Positions 12,246 through 24,209 of a stretch of 64,000 nucleotides of DNA are shown in pieces. The stretch is taken from positions 13,282,849 through 13,346,848 of the forward strand of contig OZ014412.1 in assembly GCA_963965975.1 (NCBI GenBank), in the 5' to 3' direction. Source of the DNA: Xestospongia bergquistia (lineage: Eukaryota > Porifera > Demospongiae > Haplosclerida > Petrosiidae). Position 1 is the stretch's first letter. The number at the start of each line of letters is the position of its first letter. Below the pieces are notes generated by a model. It saw only the letters and a list, made by a program, of their open reading frames with translations. It was not told the origin of the DNA and ran no database searches. A program made the translations under genes and the position numbers.

Positions 12246-12327
12246 TACACACAGTAGGTAGAGACTATAGGATACAGATGTGAAACTCTGAAAAATGCGC
12301 ATGCGTGAACACACCTAACATGCAGTC
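12246..12327. promoter_or_regulatory. Shared divergent promoter with NRF1-like palindrome
   Basis: Only 82 bp separate the minus-strand start codon (12245) and the plus-strand ATG (12328), so the two genes must share a promoter. It contains TGCGCATGCGTG at 12296-12307, which differs at one position from the NRF1 consensus YGCGCAYGCGCR and is a striking CpG-containing word in such AT-rich DNA. Binding by an NRF1 orthologue is inference. Confidence 0.55.
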
Positions 12328-15300
12328 ATGGCTTTTTTGTGCAGATTTTGCTGTTTCTGTTGTAAAGAGTGGAAAATTTTCTTAGGCACACATTTCAATC
12401 TTACTCTAATGAGCCGAACTTTTTGTTTACATGTGGTGTTGAAGGCTGCAAGCAAACCTTTCTAACATATGCTTCTATTTGCTCAAATTTGAACAGAAAA
12501 CATAGGTATGCAAATTTGGAGGAAGCACAATCAGAAATTATTGCAGGAACATCTACCTATCTTCCTAATGAAATCAATAACATGGAGGACAATGTTAGTA
12601 TTTATATACACGATGGCATAACTGATTCGTTTCTTAATCATGAAGATGATGACATTACAAGTGGTAGTGAAGATAATGTTGATGTTTCAGGTGGTATATC
12701 AACTGAAGACTATCTACAGAGGTCAGTTGCACTTTTTTGATGACTTTAATGGAGCGTTATCAGCTAACTCAGACTGCTATCAATTTTTTGATCAGACAAG
12801 TTCAAAATATGATCCATTATTCTTTGTTAAATATTAAAAATTTGGTAGAGGCTGAGTTGATGGGTCTTATTGCTGAAAACATCACCCAGCCTGTTTTATC
12901 AGATTACTTCGAACATATAGATCCTTTCAAATCACTGCATTCAGAATATCTTCAAACTAAATTTTATAAAGACCATTTTGGCTTAGTTGTAAGTTCATAT
13001 AATAAATATACATGTACATGTACTCACCTGTCAGTACATTCTCTTAGCACTGTTTGTGTACCAGGCAATAATACAATATAATTATTTCATGTAGTTATGT
13101 GTTCAGTACTGTATTAAGTGATTATTGCTTGTTATTATATGTAGGAGCCAAGAACAATTGTCTTAGGTACTAGATTGGTCACTTGTAGGAGTGGAACTTT
13201 AAAAGAAAAGGAAGATACTTTTCAATACATTCCTTTACTGGATGGCCTAAAATCATTTCTCTCTAATCACGAAATATTTGATGAGGTGATTATTGATGTA
13301 CATGTCCCTCAGTTAATGTAAAAATATGTGATCATAAATATGAAAATGGTACCTAACGCGCAAGTGAATTTTGAACAAATGCTTGTGTAGAAACATAATG
13401 AATTTTAATAGCTTCCTGTTTAAGATGGCTGCATAGCAACAATTTATACGCAAGCGTTCACTTGAAATTTGTTTGCGCGTTAGGTACTATCTTCGTATTT
13501 ATGGTCACATATATTTATACTAATTTCTACTTGTACAATTCTTTATCTGTTGTATAAAAAGTGTCATTTCACAGGTCATGAAATCTCATTCTCAGCCACC
13601 AGGATTCTTAGCCGATTATTGTGATGGATCATGTTATAAATCTCACCCTTTGTATAGAAAAGATACCACTGCACTGCAAATAATTGCATATTTTGATGAA
13701 GTAGAAGTTTGTAACCCTCTTGGCAGTCATGCTGGTGTTCACAAGATAGGTACATATGCTTAATATTTTAGTACTATTCCCCATACTTTTATTATATATT
13801 TCATTTAGGTATGTTTTACTTTACCCTGGATAATCTTAAACCAGAACTACGATCTTCACAAAGAGCCATTCAGTTAATTGCCTGTGTTACATCTCAGAAC
13901 TTGACAAGATATGGATTTTCTGCAATACTTGGACCTTTTATTGAAGATGTTAATACATTATGTGAGGTAAATGATGTATGATAAGAAATGGGCTTTAGGC
14001 ATGCATATGTGTGTAATGTGCCACCTTTGTGCCAATTTAATAAGAAAACCCCAACCCTAATGTTAAATTGTACAGTGTACATGTACATTTAAAAATTATA
14101 TTGTATGGTTCTATTTATTTTGTGTAAGGTTACACTATCATTGTTCTATTTAATGCACAACACAGTTATTTCATATACAATTTTACTTAACTACTATTTT
14201 GTGTAGGATGGTCTTTCTTTCACCTTAGCTGGAAACAAGGTCACTATTTACGGCACACTTTTTTTGATTTTGGCTGATAATTTAGCAGCTCATCAGCTGG
14301 GAGGATACAAAGTTGGAGTTGGCTTTTCTCTACACAAGTGTCGTGTATGTATGGCCACTGATTCAGACATACAAACAAAAGTATTTGAATTGTTTATGAT
14401 TTAGGTTTCTAACATGCATGAGTAGTTTACAGAGGAACAATTCCAGCAAAGAACTCCTCAGGAGTATGACATCCATTCTTCTCTATTGAATGGTCCATAT
14501 GCTTCAGACAACTCAACTACTTATGGATTAAATTACTCAAGTCCTCTCAATGAAGTGCATTACTTTTATGTAGCTAATGGCCAACTTCCACAAGATATTA
14601 TGCATACATTATTTGAAGGTGTCTTACCAAAGGAAATCCAACTCATGCTACAACATTTTTTTTTGTTGATCATCTCTTCAACTTAGATTTGTTTAATGCA
14701 AGGTTATCACATTTTGTATATGGTAGATCGGACCTTAAGAACGAACCACCAAACGCTTTTGAAGACTATCGTATTAGAGGAACAACAAAGTTACCTTTAT
14801 CAAGTAAGTGTATTTGTCTTTTTTAATGGTTTTAAAATAAAACCTCTAATATTTTTATTTTGTTACCATTAATAATTGGTGACTTAGTTCCTGATACCAA
14901 TCCCAAATGGTAATGCTTTTTGCTACTTTTGCAAATCACAAAATTTTGTACTTCATTAGTAGCTACACCAGCCCTTTCATGTACACTGAAGGTGTTAATT
15001 GAACAACACCATGATCAATTTAGATATTGTTATCCTGTTGTGAATATAATCCCAAAGATGCACTACATGGTTCACTTCCCAAAGCAATTGCTTGAGTAAG
15101 TAAGTAAATATCTGATGGATAGGTCAATTCTTCTATTCCTAGGATTGGCCCTCTCTGTAATTCTATGTGCATGCGTATGGAAGCTAAAAATTCTTATTCC
15201 AGGCAGATAGCTAGAACTAGTAACTTTAAGAATGTCCCATACACAGTAGTGAAACGTCATCAACGGCTCTTGTGTGCATACTTGCAAGGCAGGTTTTTTA

Positions 15301-15495
15301 CTTATGAGGAGCTTGAGTGTGGACCATGTTAGTCAGTTTTACAATTGTGTCAATTTTCATCTAACTGTTTACACTGTACATATCTACATGTAAATACCTA
15401 GTATAAGCATCTTTCTTATTTTTTTTCTAATAGTTAAAACAATTTGGAGATTAGGAGATGATTCCATGCTTCAAGCAATACTTGATTTTTCATGA
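12328..15495 (+). pseudogene. C2H2 zinc-finger protein of a multi-copy transposase-like family, broken
   Basis: The product starts MAFLCRFC and carries a C2H2 finger (CGVEGCKQTF..., LNRKH). Conserved blocks of a widespread multi-copy animal family follow: ERYQLTQTAINF, KFYKDHFGLV, VCNPLGSHAGVHKIGMFYF, GYKVGVGFSLHKCRVC, LPQDIMHTLFEGVLPKEI, MHYMVHFPKQLL, and GPLCNSMCMRMEAKNSY...NFKNV. Likely exons are 12328-12721 or beyond, 12737-12988, 13145-13285, 13575-13749, 13809-13966, 14207-14380, 14435-14803, ~14885-15095, 15143-15327 and 15434-15495. Breaks: frame change near 12370, T6 run near 12732 (or a 41-bp intron there), T9 run at 14656-14664, and an in-frame TAA at 14911-14913 in an otherwise conserved block. 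The SPL-C2H2/EAK family is transposon-like in copy number; I cannot name its catalytic fold. It is divergently paired with the SAMD3-like gene. Confidence 0.75.
13324..13512. mobile_element. MITE with ~45-bp terminal inverted repeats, in an intron
   Basis: The left end ATATGTGATCATAAATATGA and the right end, read on the minus strand as ATATGTGACCATAAATACGA, are inverted repeats. Both continue into GTACCTAACGCGCAA. The element is 189 bp, lacks coding capacity and lies in the intron between 13285 and 13575 of the C2H2 gene. A decayed relative is at 24085-24209. Confidence 0.85.
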
Positions 15496-16092
15496 TACCC
15501 TCCCTTTAACTAATAACCAGTACAAAATTAAGTAGGAAAATGTTAAATTGCTTAAGAGCAATGTTTTAATTGATTGTCACAGTTACTATCTAGATTATAA
15601 AGAATGCATGGGATTATGTCCAATGTGTATCTACAGAAGAAAAAGAAAATAATTATATGATTTGTTAATCAGTGGTTTTAATAATGTTTGGTGTCATGAA
15701 CATTGTAACATGAAAAAAATATTTCATACTGAATTTGGTCATTGAGATGTATGTATGAATAAAGAGAGTATGCACAATGTACTGTACTGACAATTAGATT
15801 ATCATTCTTTATAGTTTTTACAATTATGAACTTTTATTTATGTATTATGCATTTTAAATTATCATTATTTCATTTTCATACTAAAGTTTCTAAATATACC
15901 TTTACATATGTAGTTGTAGCAGCTATTATGAAGTACTGCTTGGAGGATCATCTAAAAATATAATAATTGTAATAATATGATGGAAGTTAAGATAAATATG
16001 GTATATACTACAAAATGTTATTTGTTTAAACTGATTAGCTTAATTTAGCATCTATATTATACTATCATTTATGTATTACTGCTGTAAATATT
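15496..16092. other. Convergent intergenic spacer
   Basis: AT-rich DNA between the 3' end of the plus-strand C2H2 gene and the 3' end of the minus-strand Death-domain gene. An AATAAA-type signal (GAATAAAGAG near 15757) could serve polyadenylation of the plus-strand gene. No other feature was seen. Confidence 0.5.
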
Positions 16093-16731
16093 TCAAAACA
16101 GACCTGACTTTATGCCAACAAATTTGTACATTTCATTAGCAACTGATTTCTTTTGTAGAGGACCCTCAATAACACTGATGATATTACCCCATGTTGCTGG
16201 AGTAGGCTCATTATCCAACCAGCTCTGTAACATTTTTGACATTTTCACCTCATCAGTGAAATTAGAGTAACACAGCCCATCAATAGTGTTAGAGTCAACT
16301 CCAAGTAAGCCTCCCATCTCTTGCCATTTTGCTGTCACAGAAGAAAGCATTCTTAACAGAACATATTTCTCTGGTTTGCTAGCTATAAATATAAAGATAT
16401 TGTAATTGTAATTAAAGTAGATGTATACATAAATTGATGACAGAGTGGTGATAAATACAACATTTAATAATAAGTAGTTATATACCAAATGCCACATGTT
16501 ATCTGTCTTAACTAATCTATTGATTGTCATCATTAAATTGCATGGTGACAAGAGAGAAAGGTTCTTTTTAAAGATCTAGATTGACACATAAAATATTAAA
16601 GGGTTGACAAGCATTCTAGTTAATAGCTTCATCAAATATTATTTTTTAATTTTGTCAGTGGAGTTGTGCACAGATCTCCAGTCAAAGCAATCAACGTTAT
16701 TGCATAAAGACATTGTATATAACTATAAAAG

Positions 16732-16777
<46 letters not shown>

Positions 16778-19700
16778 TGAAGTATCTAAGTCTGTTGAAG
16801 AGTGCTCGATGTCGTTTAGATAGAGCAGGTTAGAACAGAATTAAAGGACAAAAGAACAGGGCTGTCGCTGTGTTGCTGTTACTCCGAGTTTTACGTGTTA
16901 TGCGATCACCAGACAGCTGTCTGATGATCGCATAATGCATGAAACTCGGAGTAACAGCAACACTGCCAGAGCCCTGTTCTTTTGTCCTTTAATTCTGTTA
17001 TATATATATATATATAAAGATTAACTTACCTAAAGTAGTTGGAACATGAGTCATCATTTCAGAATTTGAATTTGAATAAGATTCTTGATTATCTAAATAT
17101 AAGTCATTAATAATTATTTTCAAAATAATATTGTCCAAGTTGTCTATATTGTTATCTTGATAGAATAGATATAATTTGAAAACAGTGTTCATACCATGTG
17201 TATCCAGAATAGGAGGGACTTGAACTAATTGGATTTGACAAGCTGATGTCTGATCTATAATTAAAATAACAAATAAGATATATATGTTGAAAACAGCATA
17301 CCTTTGTATCCAGTAAACCAATGTCCTTCTTTCTCTGTATCAAGTGGTATTGGCTCTAATTGTCTCATTATTGTGCATTGAACATATTTAGAGTAAATTA
17401 ACTTTGCTGGATGTGGTTGTATATTTAAATCTGTCATGTGATCAGGATGTCTACACAACAGACTAACTGTAAACTTGAGAGCGGAAGGATCATATGACAG
17501 GGGATCAGCACAGGATGATACAGCTTCATCTAGTGTATCGCGTATGATACTACAATTACTGATAGGAATTCCAGAAAAGTAGACTTCCATCCAAGAAAGG
17601 GAATCAACCAGCAAAAGCAATCCCTCTAAATCATCTGAAACTAATTTCACTCCATAGCGTAGTTGAGTTGATAATTTTGATGATGAACTGTATAACTTAA
17701 AGGTTGGATAAGTCTTCCTATTTAGTAAAGCTACTACAGTAGCAGGGAACACACCCTATAACATAACAATAATTGTAGAGTTATGACTAACATGTATGAC
17801 ATCACTTACCTGAGGTACAACTTTGTTTTCAAATTGAAGCACCATTGGATGACATGTTTTCTTAAAATGCTTCTTTTCTTCCCCTGTAATATGTGTACTA
17901 GGAAGAACTGCTGGTATAAAATACTGCTGAGTTGATGAAGTAGATGTTGCCTCTGTTAGATTCCTTAAAGGACTGATAATGCAAAGATGTGCCATTAACT
18001 CAAGGAAGTTATCCTTGGTGAACAGACCCTCAACAAATTGGACATTCAGCAGAGCATCGAGCAATTTACTTTCAAATATGCCTTTGTGTCGAAGCTGTTG
18101 ATTCCAGCCTGGGTAGGGAGCACAATCTTTGAAAATTTTACACTTCACTGGATCAACAAATGAAGCTGTAATGATACTAGTGACCAAGTTAAGTAGGTAC
18201 TGTGGATTAGTGAATATAACGTTATCGATTACATCAGGAAAGTAGAGAACTAAAGACAAGGAGTTGAGGTATTCAATACAGAGTGTTGTATCAGAAGCTT
18301 TCATTTTTAGCTCTTGCCCTATCTCCATACAGCTGTTAAGAGAGACCATACCATGATCCACCTTCTCTGCTACTTCTTTCATACGTAATTCAAAGACATA
18401 CCATCGAATTGGTATTTCTATTTCAGCAGCAATATTTTCATAACTTGTAATACGTGAGCGGATATCTTCGGATATTTGCTTTCTATTCCTTTTGCATGTA
18501 TTGTCAACAGGGAAAATTAATTCATCCTCTGATTCATTATAAAATATGAAGTGATCGCGAAATTCATGTAAAGCATGCAGCAGCTGAGAATTTTTTTCAT
18601 GCAATGGCTCTAATTCCTTGAACAGAGTAGTGATTCCATACGTGCGATCATAATTTGTACCAACAATACAGAAGAGAGGCTTAAAATCAATTTTGTCTAG
18701 ACCTTTGGCAACAGTGTGCTTGGCTGATGCTATAGAACGGACAAAGTATTCTATTAGCTGAAGATTGGTCATCTGAAGCAAACTAGGCTGATGTACCATT
18801 TGACCATTGACAGAGTATAGAAACTTAGGCTTATCACTGAGAAAATCATTCAATTTTGTGACAATAACATTGAGGCAATTTCCACGAAGAAAAGCCCGTG
18901 ATACATCAGCAAATTGAGGCTGACCTCCACTATCAAGGACATGTATCCATGTTGATTCATGCAGCTCTTTTGATCTTTTTCTTTTTGCCAAAACATCAAG
19001 TACTTGGTCAGAGTAATAAGGAGCATCTGAATCAATAATAGAATTGGGATCTAAATTAGTGGCACCGGAGGCAATTTTGTGGGTGAGATGCTCAAGAGAA
19101 GCAATATCTTGTGGATCAGTCCGTTGGTCTTCTATAAGTGATGTGGGTACATCATGACTTTCTTCAATACTAGAAGTAGTACTAGGAGTAGACTCTTTAT
19201 CAATTTCTTCAGATTCAAAAAAATTAGGAAACACTTTCATTACTCTCTTCAATAATTCTATTCCCTCCATTCTCTCCCAAATACTTCCATGCTTCTCTCC
19301 AACTATACGCTCAATTGCACGGATAGGTCTACTGGCAATAGCTGTGCTGTTGTGATGCTTTGGAGCTGGCCAATTGAAAAGTAAATGTAGAAAAGATGTT
19401 TTCCCTACACCCGGAGGACCCATTAGCACCAACTTTATAATTTCTACAATAACAGACCCTTCTCTTAAAGCTTGCGCAAATGATTTAGCTGATTCTGTAT
19501 AAGAGAAATACTGATCAAGAATAAATAATGAAAATGATGTAATGTCTTTAATACAAAACTAATTTGATGAAATTATCTTTTCATTAAACAGATTACATTA
19601 TCTTATGCAACATGTAATTAGTGTAAATGTGCTATTATAATAGCACATTTATACTGATTAAATATTTCACAACAATGTGTCTGTTACATAAAAGAATGAA

Positions 19701-21190
19701 TATTGATTATTTTAGAAGACATGCAAACAATAAAATTAATAAAATTATTAATTTTATTAGGAAAAAAATATTACTTTGCAATACTATTATGAATCCACAA
19801 CAATTTTATGATAACAGAGTTGATGCAAATATAGATAGCTTAAACAATGTTCTTTCCTATACACAATGATAACACTAAAGTCATATTTGCTGTCAAGGAT
19901 ATCTTTTACAATGAAGTGGTGCTAGTTATTACAAACAAACTCGATTTAACCAACCTGAATACAAGCATTGTCTAATAGCTTGAGTCGACACGTTAGCAAG
20001 ATCAGCAGCTAATTTTCCTTCCTAAAGCAAGCACTGAATAATTATATATGTAATATATGACTTACCTTGTCTGGTATATTAAAGTCAGCTCCAAATTGAT
20101 GTAATAACTTTACTACTTCCATTTTCTTTCTCATAAATGCAAGATGAAGTGGAGTTCGTCTTTGCTATAAATATAAATATGTATCTATTAAAACACCTTT
20201 TTGTCAAAGGAGATGCTATGAAATTAATCTTAGAAACAAATTTAATGATTATCTGAAAAATATTTAGATTCTGTTATTTAATGTCAAACACTTGCATATA
20301 CAACTAGTTTAATATTTTGCTATATGAAGTTTTATATTAAGTTTTTTAGAGGTCAACTAGTCAGACCAACGTTTCTATGCTGGATATGAAACTGTTGTGT
20401 GTGTAATGTAATTTTGTAGGAAGTGACACAAACTGGAAAGATTATGTACATGTATCATATCAAAAGTGGTTGATACATTTCATCAGTATATTAATCATAC
20501 AGAGAAATAAGAAAAGCTCAATTCAGTAACCATGGACTTTCTTATAATTAGTCTCATCTGGTGAAATATCTAACAAGTAGGTATAGACAAATACAAACAC
20601 TAATAAAATGCTAATATGACTCATTTTAAGAGGTACAGACTTTGCTTGGTGTTAAAAAAATGTGTGATATCAACAACTTGTATAATTGTAAGTTCATCAT
20701 AACAATGTACTGTTGGTTCTTATTAAAGAATTTTAAATACTGATGTAATGAATTACTTGAAAATAGAAGCGAAGAGAATCTATAAACAAAGCTAGAAGAT
20801 TCTATTTTAGGCTAATAGTTAAATTAGTTGGACTACTAACATATTTTGTCTCCTTAAATGTGTATGAATATACTGTAATCATTAAGAATATAATTGTTTT
20901 GATGAATTAGTCCTATTCTAATAAAATTATTGTCTCAAATAATTTGACAAAATGAACATAACTTGAACTAACACTGATTTCCCATAATTGTTGACCACAC
21001 CCTCATGAATAATAATATTTTAGAATACATCACTGTATTAATTTTAGAAAGCTAATAACGAAGACATTCACCAATGTATATAGACAGTTACCTTATTGAG
21101 AGCATCAAGGGTTGCTCCACTTCGTATAAATAGTTGAACCATTTCAGTGTGTCCTTTAGATGCAGCATCGTGTAATGGTGTATTCTTATC
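16093..21190 (-). CDS. Ankyrin / Roc-like GTPase / COR-like / Death-domain protein (core exons)
   Basis: Exons, N to C: 21190-21092 and 20164-20066 (one 33-residue ankyrin repeat each, phase 0), 20021-19955, 19494-17810, 17755-17302, 17254-17195, 17092-17030, 16382-16093 (stop TGA). All junctions are GT-AG and the phases agree. The large exon has a P-loop (GPPGVGKTS), a switch-II-like LDSGGQPQF, a GTNYD in the G4 position, then a COR/winged-helix-like part (IPIRWYVFELRM, FTNPQYLLNLVTSII). COR-like sequence continues in 17755-17302 (WMEVYFSG). The last exon is a Death domain (KWQEMGGLLGV..., MLQSWLDNEPTPATWGNII). Order and content recall DAPK/ROCO proteins without a visible kinase or LRR. A cytosolic GTP-regulated signalling scaffold with homotypic Death-domain contacts is the likely role. 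No stop or frameshift was found. The true N-terminus is unknown: either more ankyrin exons upstream or a first exon near 23.6 kb. Confidence 0.88.
16733..16775. repeat. (TA)n microsatellite
   Basis: About 40 bp of pure TA in the last intron of the Death-domain gene, close to the hairpin element at 16834-16999. A second short (TA)n run lies just beyond that hairpin (16999-17016). Confidence 0.95.
16834..16999. mobile_element. Fold-back (snap-back) MITE with ~80-bp arms
   Basis: The 166 bp from AACAGAATTAAAGGACAAAA to its inverse (TTTTGTCCTTTAATTCTGTT) form a nearly perfect palindrome centred on AGACAGCTGTCT at 16911-16922. Both arms contain AACAGGGCT, GTTGCTGTTACTCCGAG and ATGCGATCA. There is no loop and only a few mismatches, so the copy is young. 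It lies within the intron between exons 17030 and 16382 and is flanked on both sides by TA-rich DNA, consistent with insertion at TA. Confidence 0.9.
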
Positions 21191-23371
21191 CTGGATAATG
21201 AAAGTGTTAAAATTATGCAAAGTGTTAAGATAATTTAATTTATAGTACAATGACAAATCAAGTATACTACACTAGTTTCAACAGAAACTTTATTGCAAAA
21301 GCAACAGCTGGTACCATTGACGAAAGAGAGTTATTAGTGTAATCATTTAGTTGATCACACATTATTAGAGATTGGACTTTGGAGCTAGCATGTTATTGCA
21401 AGTTCAGTATACAATAACATATAGGCATATTCTTATTAACAAAGAAGATATAGTTGGACCTTACAGAAGCATTTTTAAGTACAAGCAACATATCACAGCA
21501 GTTCTGTTTTATACTTTGATTTGCTCATTGATATGACTGCATGTATATAGTTTAATTATTTAGGATCTCACATATAAATACAGACACTTTACGTAATACC
21601 TTAAATACAGTATTTTGTAAGAGATTTTTACCTTACAAAAATTATTGAATTATTGAAATAACAATGTAATAAAAGATAATGTAGGGAATATGCCAAATTG
21701 ATATAATGCTAATATTTATGTTCTTCCAGTCATATTATTACAATTATCCAACATATGATGATCTATACTATGTGTTATGATTGTAATAACTACTGTATAT
21801 GAATTCAACATTGATGATATCTGTGATATTTGCTATTGAAATTATCTATAATAAACATATCTCAAGATAGAGCTTGATTAGTGGGAATGGTATTCAAAAA
21901 TATATTGACAACATGTAATTCATACTATTTTTGCACACATAGTGTACAACACTAGTCTTCAGGAAAGTATATGATTTATTACATATTAAAAATTTTATAT
22001 AAGCAAATTACTGAAATGTATAAATGTATACAGTTACAAGTGATATGACATAATATAAATTAAATTAGCACAATAATTATCTGGTTGTGACAATACTATG
22101 TGAACTATTTTGCAAGCAATGTTTGTTGTTGATTTTGCTCATTACTAGGAGGAGGAATAAGTTATCATCACAACAGAGATGTCAATATAGCTATATAAAA
22201 TGTTAGGATTAATACAAGTAGTAGATTGTAAAGATTCACTCATATGTCATGTTGTAAGAAGTGACTAACAATCAGAAGAATTTATTATACAAGTCTAATT
22301 ATTCACTCAATGTAAATGTCAGAGCATGTTTCTACAAGTAATTAACAGTATCCTAGTATATTCACTATGTTAATACTTAGAATGTCAAACCATTTAACTT
22401 ATCATTATCATAGAATAAACATAGTGATGACAGTGACTATAATTACACTTAGTACTAGGATTATAGTAAATATAGACATCTTGTTTATATTGTGTCATAT
22501 GTTAGCTTTGGAAAGGTGGAGATAATTTCATTCTAGCTTATATCAGGTATTACTAGCACCTCATATATTGTAGTAGTAGGTAGTAGTTGTATGTACATAA
22601 ACAAATAGACAGAGCTTAAGTGGTATGCTGTCATTGTTCTTCTTGTTACTTAATTTTCCATATCTGTTTCTTAATGATTGCTCTTACATCTTTTAGAACA
22701 CAAAGCCATTTACTGTCTTTGGAATTATAAGAAATTTAAGTCAAAAACTACAAAATTCATAATGCTAACATGTAAACTTATTCAAGTCACTAACAATAAG
22801 AAATTCTATTATACAAATCTTTTAAAATAAAATAACAGAGCATAATTAGTATTCTAAGTAATAAACAATATCCTGGTATATTAGCTTTGTTGCCACTGAG
22901 AGAGTAAAACAATTTATCTTATATAATAGACTAAAAGTAACTAAGACACCGTCTAGTTAGAGTTAGGACTATAGTAAATGTAGGCATGTTGTTTATATTG
23001 TGATGATATGTAGGCTTTTCAAACTTAGAGATAATTTCATTCTAACTAATTGTAGTCACTAGGTCAGTCAGTGGAGTTAACCCTCATATACACAATTAAA
23101 AGCATATTAGCACTTACTACACACTATACAACAATGCTTTCTTTATAAGTCTAATTATTCACTCAATGTAAATGTCAGAGCATGTTTCTACAAGTAATTA
23201 ACAGTATCATAGTATATTCACTATGTTAATACTTAGAGTTTCAAATAATTTAACTTATATCATGGAATAAACATAGTGATGACACTAACGTTACAAAACA
23301 GGTAAATTTAGTTGTATAGATGACGTTATTAACCTGTTGATAATATGTTATTGCATAGCTAATTTTTCTCA
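21191..23371. other. Long AT-rich intron-like DNA with dispersed repeats
   Basis: No coding exon was recognised. Parts recur elsewhere: 21690-21850 (AATTGATATAATGCTAATAT...) matches 45265-45430 and 61262-61430. Also, 22195-22500 (ATGTTAGGATTAATACAA..., ATAAACATAGTGATGAC) matches 23140-23290 and 37160-37470. The DNA is part of the repeated intron blocks seen through the rest of the window. Confidence 0.6.
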
Positions 23372-23650
23372 TCAACAATATGTTAAAGAACGTCTCTTGA
23401 GAAGAAGAGAAGGAACATACTTAACAGAAGAGGTTGTGTAGGTCCAATTGGATTGCTGAAACAAGAGAATAAACTTTGATATGTTTAAGGTCAGTAGACC
23501 AAGTAACAGTCTCAGCAAAACAGGATTAATAATAACTCTTAATACTAAAATATTTAGTAAGTCAACAATTAAATTTTGTAGAAATGTTTGAACTTTGAAG
23601 TTTAAGAATTCGGCTCTAGTGTAAGGAGCTCTAGCATTGCTTTCAGCCAT
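23372..23650 (-). CDS. Possible small first exon or small protein, unrecognised
   Basis: A minus-strand ATG frame of 92 codons starts MAESNARAPYTRAEF and then becomes strongly hydrophobic (LIVDLLNILVLRVIINPVLL), as a membrane anchor might. A possible acceptor (TTGTTTCAG near 23458) lies inside it. It is upstream and co-oriented with the ankyrin/Roc/Death gene, so it could hold an alternative first exon of that gene or be an independent small gene. I recognise no family. Confidence 0.3.
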   Translation of the reverse strand: MAESNARAPYTRAEFLNFKVQTFLQNLIVDLLNILVLRVIINPVLLRLLLGLLTLNISKFILLFQQSNWTYTTSSVKYVPSLLLKRRSLTYC

Positions 23651-24084
23651 AATAGCAGTCTGTTATTCTATATTTTAGTGATTGTTGATAAATTGACTGA
23701 AGTAGTTGCTGTTTCTGTTTGCTATTGGTTACAAACAATATTACTCAATAAGTAATGTTTATATCACCTGGTTATCAAGACTCGACACTAGATCAAAGGT
23801 AAATGCAAACAAATTCTTAACGTTTCCTGGTTATTATATTTCCGTGTGAGCAGCAAGTACAGGTTTCAATCTAATTACTTGTAAACTGACTAACATATAT
23901 AAATGTGAGCATCAGATGAGTTAATGCATATCTAAAAAGACTGAATCTTAAAGCAGATACTATGTATAATCCAAAGACTGGTACTTGTATCATTCAAGTG
24001 AATGCTTGCACATAAATAGTTCCTTTGTGGCCACCTTCAACACAAACTCAATAAATTTAATATTATGAAAAGTTTCATTGTTGG

Positions 24085-24209
24085 TCTTATGGTTACCAAA
24101 TTCCAATGATTTCTTGTTCAAAATAAACATGTAGCAGTTGCTTCAATGCAAGCACTTGTTTGAAATTAGTTTGTACATTAGGTACCATTTTCCTATTTTT
24201 GGTCATATA
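24085..24209. mobile_element. Decayed relative of the 13324-13512 MITE
   Basis: GAAATTAGTTTGTACATTAGGTACCATTTTCCTATTTTTGGTCATATA parallels the right half of the 13.3-kb MITE (GAAATTTGTTTGCGCGTTAGGTACTAT...TATTTATGGTCACATAT), here described by position 24157-24209. Upstream CAAGCACTTG parallels CAAGCGTTCACTTG. CpG-containing positions of the younger copy (GCGCG) read as GTACA here, consistent with age-related decay. The left inverted repeat is not clear. Confidence 0.55.

Noticed and set aside
12640-12837. Alternative plus-strand frame overlapping the C2H2 gene
   Set aside because: It lacks the family motifs, which are found in the 12369 and 12737 frames.
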